The notes: generated by a model not told the origin, from the letters alone. A DNA stretch of 6,482 nucleotides from Actinomycetota bacterium (GCA_019348575.1 JAHWJE010000099.1:1-6482); one strand, 5' to 3'. Positions 1 through 5,566 are shown, counted from the first letter of the stretch. A program made the numbers and translations.

Positions 1-41
1 GGACGACCACGGCGAACGCGCGCCCCGCGCGTGCCCGTCAC
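1..41 (-). CDS. possible start of a further gene in the exporter operon (partial)
   Basis: A GTG at 41-39 overlaps the permease stop codon as GTGA and opens a frame that stays free of stops for the 13 codons before the window edge (V-T-G-T-R-G-A-R-V-R-R-G-R). The same 4-base overlap style is used at two other junctions in this window, which makes a third operon gene plausible. The stretch is too short to recognise a family, and in DNA this GC-rich an open frame of 13 codons means little. It could equally be non-coding sequence after the operon. Confidence 0.25.
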   Translation of the reverse strand, partial: MTGTRGARVRRGR

Positions 42-772
42 GGCGTGCGCCTGCGCAGGGTCGCGGCGCCGAGCACGAGCGCGAGCACGATCGACGCGCA
101 GATCACGGTGACGTCGATCCAGAAGCGCTCGTCGACGTCGTCGGCGGCGACCTTGGCCAGCGCCTCGTAGGCGTAGGTGAGCGGCAGCGCGTCGGAGAGC
201 GTCTGCAGCAGCTGGGGCATGCGTTCGCGCGGGACGAACAGCCCGCCGAGCAGCAGCTGGGGCAGGATGAATGCGGGCATGAACTGCACGGCCTGAAACT
301 CGCTGTGGGCAAAGGCGCTGAGCAACAGGCCGAGCGCCATGCCGACGATCGCGTTGGCGATCGCGAGCACGATCACCGCCCAGACCGGCCCGGCTGTCGG
401 GATGCCGAGCAGGCCGAACGCGACCCCGGCGGTGATCGTTCCCTGGACGGCGGCGACGGCGGCGAAGGCCAGCGCGTAGCCGGCGAGCAGGTCGAGCTTG
501 GCCAGCGGCATCGACATCAGCCGCTCGAGCGTTCCCGTGCTGCGCTCGCGCAGCATCGCGATCGAGGTGATCAGGAACATGAGCACGAGCGCAAACAGCC
601 CGACGAGCGGTGCGCCGATGCGCTCGAAGCTCTGCGGCTGCTCGTCGAAGACGTACTTCAGCAGCGCGATGAGTGCGGGCGGAACGACGAAGATGAGCGC
701 CAGCGTGCGATGGTCGCGGCGCAGCTGCGCGCCGACGCGCCAGGCGGTGGCAAGCGTGACGCGCGCGCTCAT
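38..772 (-). CDS. ABC-2 type exporter permease subunit
   Basis: Membrane subunit of an ABC exporter, 244 residues, a typical length for the ABC-2/DrrB/NodJ-like family. Hydrophobic segments lie at about residues 23-40, 54-73, 95-120, 128-154, 163-180 and 219-238, giving the six helices of the family. After the second helix comes the conserved cytoplasmic RERSTGTLERL stretch (75-85), which in this family touches the ATPase. The fifth helix and following loop (MPAFILPQLLLGGLFVP, then PLTYAYEAL near 197-205) are also characteristic. I chose the ATG at 772 because it overlaps the ATPase stop as ATGA and begins just before the first basic and membrane stretch. An upstream ATG in the same frame would add 67 low-complexity Arg/Ala residues that are only a shadow of the ATPase gene. 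The partner ATPase is the preceding gene. The substrate cannot be read from the sequence; drugs, antibiotics or lipids are usual for the family. Confidence 0.93.
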   Translation of the reverse strand: MSARVTLATAWRVGAQLRRDHRTLALIFVVPPALIALLKYVFDEQPQSFERIGAPLVGLFALVLMFLITSIAMLRERSTGTLERLMSMPLAKLDLLAGYALAFAAVAAVQGTITAGVAFGLLGIPTAGPVWAVIVLAIANAIVGMALGLLLSAFAHSEFQAVQFMPAFILPQLLLGGLFVPRERMPQLLQTLSDALPLTYAYEALAKVAADDVDERFWIDVTVICASIVLALVLGAATLRRRTP

Positions 773-1506
773 GCCCGCCGTGCCAGCTCGATGAAGGCCT
801 GCTCGAGGTCGTCGCTGCCGGTCTCGCGCAGCAGCTGGTCGGGCGGTCCGCTGGCGACGATTCGCCCCTCGCGCAGGAGCACGAGCTCGTGGCAGCGGCT
901 GGCTTCGTCCATCACGTGCGTCGAGACGAGCAGCGTCACGCCCCGCGCGGCGAGCGCATGGAACGTCTCCCACAGGCCCTGGCGCAGGACGGGATCGAGC
1001 CCGACGGTCGGCTCGTCGAGGACGAGCAGCTCGGGCTCGCCGAGCAGCGCGACGGCCAGCGACGCGCGCGAGCGCTCGCCGCCGGACAGCGTCGCGGCGA
1101 CGCGGTCAAGCTCGTCGCGCAGGTCGACCGTCGCGACGACCTCCTCGATCCGTGCCGCCGGGACCGCCAGCACCCGTGCGAAGTAGGTGAGGTTCTCGCG
1201 CACCGTCAGGTCGGCGTAGATCGACGGGGCCTGCGTGACGTAGGCGACGCGGCGGCGCAACTCGGGCGCTCCGGCGGGGCGGCCGAGAACGGTCACGTCG
1301 CCGCCGTGCACGACCTGCACGCCGACGAGGGCGCGGATCAGCGTCGTCTTGCCCGATCCGCTCGGTCCGAGCAGGCCGGTGACGGCGCCGCGAGAGATGG
1401 TCAGCGAGATGCCGCGCAGGACGGGCTTGCCGCCCCGGCGGACGTCGAGATCCTGCACGGTCGCGGCGACGTCCTCGCGCGTTCGTTGTGGAGCTATCGT
1501 TGGCAT
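769..1506 (-). CDS. ABC exporter ATP-binding subunit
   Basis: Cytoplasmic ATPase of 245 residues that powers the ABC-2 permease encoded immediately after it. All nucleotide-binding motifs are intact: Walker A GPSGSGKT (47-54), Q-loop Gln92 (TQAPS), signature LSGGE (140-144), Walker B LLVLDEP (160-166), D-loop GLDP (169-172) and H-loop His197 (STH). The domain order and short length match DrrA/CcmA-like exporters, and no C-terminal extension is present. The start at 1506 gives about 15 residues before the first beta strand. It lacks a Shine-Dalgarno sequence, and a promoter-like -10 lies only about 8 bases upstream, so the mRNA may be leaderless. The gene diverges from a TetR regulator, the usual arrangement for a ligand-inducible exporter. 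Substrate unknown. Confidence 0.95.
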   Translation of the reverse strand: MPTIAPQRTREDVAATVQDLDVRRGGKPVLRGISLTISRGAVTGLLGPSGSGKTTLIRALVGVQVVHGGDVTVLGRPAGAPELRRRVAYVTQAPSIYADLTVRENLTYFARVLAVPAARIEEVVATVDLRDELDRVAATLSGGERSRASLAVALLGEPELLVLDEPTVGLDPVLRQGLWETFHALAARGVTLLVSTHVMDEASRCHELVLLREGRIVASGPPDQLLRETGSDDLEQAFIELARRA

Positions 1507-1514
1507 AGTGGCTT

Positions 1515-1537
1515 ATTCTGTAGCTGATGAATTCTGT
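1515..1537. repeat. short direct repeat ATTCTGT in the exporter/tetR control region
   Basis: ATTCTGT occurs at 1515-1521 and again at 1531-1537, a 16-base period (about one and a half helical turns). The first copy overlaps the proposed exporter -10, and the second forms one arm of the inverted repeat. It could mark a second, weaker regulator half-site or be chance. Confidence 0.4.
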
Positions 1538-1543
1538 GCGCAA
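1515..1543 (-). promoter_or_regulatory. candidate promoter of the ABC exporter operon
   Basis: Read on the minus strand, TTGCGC (1543-1538) and CAGAAT (1520-1515) are separated by 17 bases, the ideal spacing for a housekeeping sigma factor. The -10 hexamer matches the consensus at four of six positions, the -35 at three. Transcription would begin near 1508, one or two bases before the ATPase ATG at 1506. This 50-base stretch is much more AT-rich than its surroundings, which supports a promoter role. The -35 is weak, so the exact site is uncertain. Confidence 0.5.
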
Positions 1544-1547
1544 AGAA
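1532..1547. promoter_or_regulatory. candidate TetR operator (near-perfect 16-bp inverted repeat)
   Basis: TTCTGTGCGCAAAGAA reads as an inverted repeat with seven of eight base pairs matching and no spacer. It lies between the divergent exporter and TetR genes and covers the -35 of the proposed exporter promoter, so a bound repressor would block RNA polymerase. The length and symmetry suit a TetR-family dimer. Assignment to the adjacent regulator is inference from position. A second copy of part of the left arm (ATTCTGT, 1515-1521) lies 16 bases away. Confidence 0.5.
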
Positions 1548-1563
1548 ATACCAGATGATCGCG

Positions 1564-1590
1564 GCCGACGTCAAGCGGCACGCCGTCGGC
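1564..1590. repeat. 7-bp stem-loop in the tetR leader
   Basis: GCCGACG (1564-1570) and CGTCGGC (1584-1590) form a perfect 7-base-pair stem with a 13-base loop, between the divergent promoters and the tetR start. A second, weaker pairing CCCCG (1594-1598) with CGGGG (1611-1615) would mask the only G-rich ribosome-binding-like stretch before the ATG. GC-rich DNA forms such stems readily, so a function is uncertain. Confidence 0.3.
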
Positions 1591-1621
1591 ACTCCCCGGG
1601 CTACGTTCGGCGGGGCATCTG

Positions 1622-2218
1622 ATGACCCGCCGCAGCGGGCGCCGCCCGGGCGACAGCGGCACGCGCGCAGCGATCCGCGCCGCCGCCGGTCGCCAGTTCG
1701 CCGAGCAGGGCTACGACCGCACCTCGCTGCGCTCGATCGCTCGCGAAGCCGGCGTCGACCCGGCGCTCGTCGCCCACTTCTTCGGCACCAAGCAACGGCT
1801 CTTCGTCGACGTCGTCGAGCTGCCCTTCGACCCCGAGCAGGTCGTGCCGGTCATCTTCGCCGGCGACCGCGAACAGACCGGCCGGCGCCTCGCCGACTTC
1901 CTGCTCGCCACGCTCGAAGACCCCGAAGCTCGTCGCCGCATCACCGGCCTCGTCCGCGCCGCAGCGTCAGAGCCCGAAGCCGCAGACATGGTCCGCGCGC
2001 TCATCACGCGCGAGGTCTTCGCGCGCATCGTCGAGGCGCTCGCGGTCGACGACGGCGACCTGCGCGCCAGCCTCGTCGGCTCGCAGGTCGTCGGCCTCGT
2101 GATGGCCCGCTACATCGTCGGCATCGAACCGCTCGCGTCCCTGCCCGCAGAGACCGTCGCCGCCGCACTCGCGCCGAACCTGCAGCGCTACCTCACCGGG
2201 CCCCTCGACGCAGCGTGA
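1622..2218 (+). CDS. TetR/AcrR-family transcriptional repressor
   Basis: DNA-binding regulator of 198 residues, normal for the family. The N-terminal helix-turn-helix domain spans about residues 13-60. The TetR signature is clear: an AAGRQFAEQGYDRTSL-like run (21-36), then SIAREAGV (38-45) and the recognition-helix segment ending VAHFFGTKQRLF (50-61). The rest is an all-helical ligand-binding and dimerisation domain, whose ligand cannot be deduced. The ATG at 1622 follows a GGCGGGG stretch at 1609-1615 that can serve as ribosome-binding site. A start much further upstream would add residues before the usual short basic N-terminus. The gene is divergent from the ABC exporter with 115 bases between the start codons, where an inverted repeat lies over the exporter promoter. 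Regulation of the exporter and probably of itself is the natural inference. It converges on the glyoxalase gene with a 54-base gap that contains no convincing terminator. Confidence 0.93.
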   Translation: MTRRSGRRPGDSGTRAAIRAAAGRQFAEQGYDRTSLRSIAREAGVDPALVAHFFGTKQRLFVDVVELPFDPEQVVPVIFAGDREQTGRRLADFLLATLEDPEARRRITGLVRAAASEPEAADMVRALITREVFARIVEALAVDDGDLRASLVGSQVVGLVMARYIVGIEPLASLPAETVAAALAPNLQRYLTGPLDAA

Positions 2219-2272
2219 CCGCCGCGCCGTCGCGCGGGCGCCGCGTCCGTGGTGCGCCAGTCGGCACGCCGC

Positions 2273-2653
2273 TCAGCTGCGCTCGATGAGCTCGATCCGG
2301 TAGTCGTCGGGGTCGCGCACGAAGCACAGCAGCGAGCCGCCCTCGCGGACGCGGTAGGGCGGCTTCTCGGGCTCGATGCCCTGCTCGGCCAGCGCCGCGA
2401 GCGTCTCCTCCATGTCGGTGACGGTCAGCGCGATGTGGTTGTAGCCGGTCCCGTGCGTGTACTCGGACACGCCGTGGTTGTAGGTCAGCTCGAGCCGGTC
2501 GCCGTCGCCGGGGAGCCCCATGAAGACGTTGATCGCCTCGTCGCGGATCGGCTTGCGGCTGCGCTCCTCGAAGCCGAGCGCCCTGTAGAACGCCACGGAT
2601 CGGTCGATGTCACCGATCCTGTAACAGGTATGGATCAGCTCGACGGCAGTCAT
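2273..2653 (-). CDS. gloA: glyoxalase I (lactoylglutathione lyase) family protein
   Basis: A 126-residue vicinal-oxygen-chelate protein of two beta-alpha-beta-beta-beta modules, close in length and motif pattern to the small Ni/Co-type bacterial glyoxalase I. All four expected metal ligands are present: His8 (ELIHTCYRIGD), Glu55 (RLELTYN), His73 (GYNHIALTV) and Glu121 (DDYRIELIE). By recalled alignment to E. coli GloA, Arg12 and Asn59 match residues that contact glutathione. The family isomerises the hemithioacetal of methylglyoxal and a thiol to a lactoyl-thioester. Actinobacteria generally use mycothiol rather than glutathione, so the true thiol here is uncertain. The start at 2653 has only a weak AGG about 11 bases upstream, but it leaves exactly the usual short leader before the first ligand. 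The gene is divergent from an MBL-fold hydrolase resembling glyoxalase II, which suggests a shared pathway. Confidence 0.9.
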   Translation of the reverse strand: MTAVELIHTCYRIGDIDRSVAFYRALGFEERSRKPIRDEAINVFMGLPGDGDRLELTYNHGVSEYTHGTGYNHIALTVTDMEETLAALAEQGIEPEKPPYRVREGGSLLCFVRDPDDYRIELIERS

Positions 2654-2676
2654 CGAGCCGGTACCTGGGGGTTAGA

Positions 2677-2716
2677 CCGGCCCCCCGGGCCGGGCGTAAG
2701 GGGGCGAAGCCCCCTT
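2677..2716. repeat. two tandem perfect hairpins in the glyoxalase/MBL divergent gap
   Basis: The first hairpin pairs CCGGCCC (2677-2683) with GGGCCGG (2687-2693) around a CCC loop. The second pairs AAGGGGGC (2698-2705) with GCCCCCTT (2709-2716) around a GAA loop. Its apex, GCGAAGC at 2704-2710, is the core known from DNA studies as an exceptionally stable mini-hairpin. Only four bases separate the two structures. Neither is followed by a T-run, and both lie between divergent genes, so an ordinary end-of-operon terminator is unlikely. They could be a REP-like dispersed element, a leader attenuator for the glyoxalase gene, or a protein-binding site. Confidence 0.75.
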
Positions 2717-2750
2717 GGGATGAGCTCCTTTGCGGCCATCGATCACACAG

Positions 2751-2756
2751 TACCCT
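2751..2756 (+). promoter_or_regulatory. candidate -10 element for the MBL-AarF-TVP38 operon
   Basis: TACCCT matches the TANNNT form common in actinobacterial promoters and ends seven bases before the ATG at 2764. No Shine-Dalgarno sequence precedes that ATG, so transcription starting at or next to it would give a leaderless mRNA. There is no convincing -35 at standard spacing (TTGCGG at 2730-2735 is 15 bases away). An overlapping minus-strand TACTGT (2752-2747) could serve the divergent glyoxalase gene. Confidence 0.35.
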
Positions 2757-2763
2757 GACGCTG

Positions 2764-3489
2764 ATGCTGATCGAGCGCTCGATGTCGGACGGCTTTCTGT
2801 CGAACACGTACCTCGTCGCAGACGGTCCCGGGGGACCCGGATTCCTCGTCGACGCGGGCGGTCCGATGCAGCCGCTGTTCGACGCCGCCGAGCAGCACGA
2901 CATCGACGTCACGCACCTGCTGCTGACCCATCATCACCACGATCACGTGTCTGCGCGCGCGGAGGTCGAGCAGCGCTATCCGAAGATCGTCGTGCTCGGG
3001 CACCCGGACGAGCCGATGCAGGCCGAGCCGTTCGCGCCGCTGCAGATCGGCGCCCTGCACGTCGACGCCGTGCACACGCCCGGGCACACGAAGGGGATGC
3101 TGAACTTCACCGTCCCCGGCCACGTGTTCACCGGCGACACGCTCTTCAAGAACTCGGTCGGCGGAGTGCGCGCGCCCGGCAGCACGTCGTACGAGGACAT
3201 CAAGGCCTCGATCATGGACAAGCTCATGGCGCTCGACCACGCGACCGAGGTGCACCCCGGCCACACCGATCCGACGACGATCGGCGACGAGTGGGAGAAC
3301 AACGCCTTCATCCGCGTCTGGCGCGGCGTCGATCCCGAGGGCGACGAGCAGGTCAGCGTGCGGGGCGAGCCCGCGACGCTCGTCGTCTGGGGCGACGACT
3401 ACGACGGCGGCCACAAGGCCTGGGTGCGCTGGCGCGACGGGCGCGACGACATCGTCCCCGGCTCGCAGGTCGAGCGTAGAAGCACGTAG
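2764..3489 (+). CDS. MBL-fold metallo-hydrolase (glyoxalase II-like) with extra C-terminal domain
   Basis: A 241-residue metallo-beta-lactamase-fold hydrolase with a complete dinuclear metal site: THHHHDH at 55-61 (His56, His58, Asp60, His61), His108 in TPGHTKG, Asp125 in FTGDTLF and His167 in HPGHTD. This pattern is typical of glyoxalase II-like thioesterases and other MBL hydrolases acting on esters or thioesters. The helical C-terminal substrate domain of true GloB is absent. Residues about 196-239 instead form a small Gly/Trp/Asp-rich, probably beta-rich module (ATLVVWGDDYDGG, then WVRWRDGRDDIVPGSQV) that I cannot assign. The ATG at 2764 gives a normal N-terminus for the fold but has no Shine-Dalgarno. 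It is the first gene of an operon and its TAG stop overlaps the GTG start of the kinase gene by one base. The divergent glyoxalase I-like gene hints at a two-step thiol-dependent detoxification, but the exact substrate is unknown. Confidence 0.9.
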   Translation: MLIERSMSDGFLSNTYLVADGPGGPGFLVDAGGPMQPLFDAAEQHDIDVTHLLLTHHHHDHVSARAEVEQRYPKIVVLGHPDEPMQAEPFAPLQIGALHVDAVHTPGHTKGMLNFTVPGHVFTGDTLFKNSVGGVRAPGSTSYEDIKASIMDKLMALDHATEVHPGHTDPTTIGDEWENNAFIRVWRGVDPEGDEQVSVRGEPATLVVWGDDYDGGHKAWVRWRDGRDDIVPGSQVERRST

Positions 3490-4898
3490 TGGCCAAGAAG
3501 GACGCGATCCCGACGTCCCGCATCAGCCGCTCGTCGAAGGTCGGGCGGCTCGCGGCGACACAGGCGGCCAAGCAGATGGGCACGCGCGCGACCAACGTCG
3601 CCCGCGGCGACGAGGGCCGCGAGAAGGCGCTCGCCAAGCGCCAGCTCGAGACCGCCGAGCAGATCGTCGCCGCGCTGGGGACGATGAAGGGCGCCGCGAT
3701 GAAGCTCGGCCAGGTCATGTCGTTCCTCGACGTCGGCCTCGTCCCCGAGGAGTACCGCGAGGAGTTCCAGGCCAAGCTCGCCGAGCTGCGCGACGCCGCG
3801 CCGAAGGTCTCCTTCAAGGACATGAAGAAGGTCATCGAGGGCGAGTACGGCGCGCCGATCGAGGAGGTCTTCGAGACCTTCGACCCGGTGCCGATCGCGG
3901 CCGCGTCGATCGGACAGGTGTACAAGGCGCGCCTGCACGACGGCCGCGACGTCGCCGTCAAGGTGCAGTACCCGGGTGTCGCACAGGCCGTCCGCGCCGA
4001 CATGCAGAACCTCGGGATCATCCTGCGGCTGATGAAGATGGTCGCGCCGGGCCTCGACCCCAAGGCGATGGGTGACGAGATCCGCTCGCGGATCGACGAG
4101 GAGCTCGACTACGAGCTCGAGGCCCAGAACCAGCGCACCGTGGCGCGCCTGTACCGCGACCACCCGTTCATCGTCGTGCCCGAGGTCGTCACGAGGCTCT
4201 CGCACGAGAAGGTCATCGTCAGCGAGTTCGTCTCCGGGCGCGGCTTCGAGGAGCTCAAGCAGCTGCCCCAGGAGGAGCGCGACCGGCTCGGCGAGATCGT
4301 CTACCGCTTCTACTTCGGCTGCATGTACCGCCACCACCAGTTCTCCGGCGACCCGCACCCCGGCAACTCGCTGCTGCTCGACGACGGCCGGATGGCGTTC
4401 CTCGACTTCGGCCTCTTCAAGCGCATCCCGGCCGCGATCTCCGAGTTCGAGCTCGAGATCCAGCGCATCGCGGCGAGCGGCGACGGGCAGGCGCTGATCG
4501 ACCACCTGCACGCCGGCGGCTTCATCGGCAAGCCCGAGTTCTACACGCCCGAGGGGATCCTGGAGCAGGTGCGCGACATGACGTGGTGGTACCTCAACGA
4601 CGAGGAGGTCGCGCTCACGCCGGAGATCGCGACCGAGGTCATGATCGAGATGTCCGACCCGCGTTCGTCGCACTTCGCGAAGATGCGCCACGAGACGCTG
4701 CCCCCCGACCATCTCTTCGGCCGGCGCCTGGAGATGCTCACGCTCGCCGTCATGAGCCAGCTGCGGGCACGCGGCAACTGGCACCGGATCGCGCGCGAGT
4801 GGATCTACGGCGACGATCCGGTGACCGAGCTCGGCCGGCAGGAGGCCGAGTTCTACGCCGCGCACCCGCCTGCGGCGGTGCTGCGCGGCGCCGCGTGA
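3489..4898 (+). CDS. AarF/ABC1/UbiB (ADCK) family atypical kinase
   Basis: A 469-residue member of the ABC1/UbiB/COQ8 atypical kinase-like family, with all hallmark motifs visible: KLGQ (72-75) of the N-terminal extension, the Ala-rich loop AAASIGQVY (137-145) that replaces a glycine-rich loop, the ATP-anchoring Lys158 in VAVKVQ, Glu211 in DYELEAQNQ, the catalytic-loop motif GDPHPGN (287-293) and DFG (306-308). In ubiquinone users the family supports quinone biosynthesis through ATPase activity on lipid-associated complexes. Actinobacteria normally carry menaquinone instead, so the role here is unknown. The C-terminal part has no evident transmembrane helices, unlike UbiB. The start is a GTG at 3489 whose G is the last base of the preceding TAG, so translation is probably coupled, with only a weak AGAAG upstream. 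The end overlaps the next gene as GTGA. Third positions are almost entirely G or C (one exception in the first 89 codons). Confidence 0.93.
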   Translation: MAKKDAIPTSRISRSSKVGRLAATQAAKQMGTRATNVARGDEGREKALAKRQLETAEQIVAALGTMKGAAMKLGQVMSFLDVGLVPEEYREEFQAKLAELRDAAPKVSFKDMKKVIEGEYGAPIEEVFETFDPVPIAAASIGQVYKARLHDGRDVAVKVQYPGVAQAVRADMQNLGIILRLMKMVAPGLDPKAMGDEIRSRIDEELDYELEAQNQRTVARLYRDHPFIVVPEVVTRLSHEKVIVSEFVSGRGFEELKQLPQEERDRLGEIVYRFYFGCMYRHHQFSGDPHPGNSLLLDDGRMAFLDFGLFKRIPAAISEFELEIQRIAASGDGQALIDHLHAGGFIGKPEFYTPEGILEQVRDMTWWYLNDEEVALTPEIATEVMIEMSDPRSSHFAKMRHETLPPDHLFGRRLEMLTLAVMSQLRARGNWHRIAREWIYGDDPVTELGRQEAEFYAAHPPAAVLRGAA

Positions 4899-5566
4899 CG
4901 CGCGGCACGGCGCTGCTGCGGGTCGCGTCGCTCGCGACCGCCGTCCTGGTCGTCTTCGTGTTCGTCGCCTCGAGCGGCGCGCTGTCGGCAGATCGCGTGC
5001 GCGACGCGGTCGACCCGCTCGGCGCGGGAGCGGTGCCGGTCTTCGTCGTCGTCAGTGCGCTGCTGACATGCGCGCTGTTCCCCGGCCCGCTGCTGGCCGG
5101 CGCGAGCGGCCTGCTGTTCGGCACCGCGCTCGGCACGCCGGTGTCGATCACGGCGGCGACGCTCGGCGCGGTGCTCGCGTTCAGCACCGCCCGCTTCGTC
5201 GCCCACGACGCGGTGCAGGCCCTCGCCGGCGAGCGGCTGACGCCGCTGCAGGAGTGGATCGAGCGGCGCGGCTTCTGGGCGGTGCTGTACGCGCGGATCG
5301 CGCCGGGCGTGCCGTACTCGCTGGTCAACTACGCCGCCGGCCTCACGAAGGTCGCCCTGCCCGCGTTCGCCGCGGCGACCGCGATCGGCGTCGCGCCGCG
5401 GGCGTTCGCCTACACGGCGCTCGGCGGCTCGCTGGACGACCTGACCTCGCCGGAGGCGATCGTCGCGGTCGTCGCGCTCGTCGTGATGGCGCTGACGGGC
5501 CTCGTGCTGCTGCGCGCCGAGCGCGCGCGCGACCGCGGCGCGCGGCCTGCGCCTGACGGCTGGTGA
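4895..5566 (+). CDS. TVP38/TMEM64 family (VTT/DedA-like) membrane protein
   Basis: A 223-residue integral membrane protein. It starts at GTG 4895, overlapping the kinase stop as GTGA; an in-frame ATG at 4583 would add 104 Arg/Pro-rich residues that are a shadow of the kinase gene. Hydrophobic segments lie at about residues 5-26, 46-66, 83-104, 154-177 and 186-206. The VTT hallmarks are clear: FPGPLLAGASGLLFG (62-76), a probable re-entrant segment, and the block from Phe127 with Arg134, Pro137, Pro140, Tyr141, Asn145 and Gly149 (ARIAPGVPYSLVNYAAG). Relatives are implicated in membrane lipid movement and envelope integrity; some DedA proteins carry undecaprenyl phosphate. The C-terminus after the last helix is short, charged and cytoplasmic-looking. 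Co-transcription with an AarF-type kinase suggests a shared lipid-related role, but this is inference. Confidence 0.9.
   Translation: MTRGTALLRVASLATAVLVVFVFVASSGALSADRVRDAVDPLGAGAVPVFVVVSALLTCALFPGPLLAGASGLLFGTALGTPVSITAATLGAVLAFSTARFVAHDAVQALAGERLTPLQEWIERRGFWAVLYARIAPGVPYSLVNYAAGLTKVALPAFAAATAIGVAPRAFAYTALGGSLDDLTSPEAIVAVVALVVMALTGLVLLRAERARDRGARPAPDGW

Noticed and set aside
305..1186. 293-codon plus-strand frame opposite the ABC exporter genes
   Set aside because: It is antisense to two genes with complete ABC motifs; the product is Arg/Glu/Gln/Asp-rich and resembles no family. It is a composition artefact.
2237..2258. GGCGC/GCGCC stem in the convergent tetR-glyoxalase gap as a bidirectional terminator
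   Set aside because: It has only five pairs with a 12-base loop and no T-run on either strand, which is expected by chance at this GC content.
1555..2289. 244-codon frame overlapping tetR in another frame
   Set aside because: The product is almost wholly Arg/Pro/Ala and the overlapping frame encodes a clear TetR protein. The ATG at 1555 is not preceded by a ribosome site.
2730..2912. Alternative frames around the MBL start, including a minus-strand 100-codon frame over 2610-2912
   Set aside because: The MBL frame carries a complete metal-binding motif set; the others overlap it and show no family resemblance.
3399..4865. 488-codon open frame on the minus strand opposite the AarF-type kinase gene
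   Set aside because: It is antisense to a gene with full kinase-family motifs and near-total G/C third positions, which creates long stop-free antisense frames. Its product is a Leu/Arg/Asp/Val/His-rich low-complexity sequence with no recognisable domain.
4583..4894. N-terminal extension of the TVP38-like frame to an upstream ATG
   Set aside because: The extra 104 residues lie inside the kinase gene and are Arg/Asp/Pro-rich; the GTG at 4895 with its GTGA overlap and immediate hydrophobic segment is the better start.
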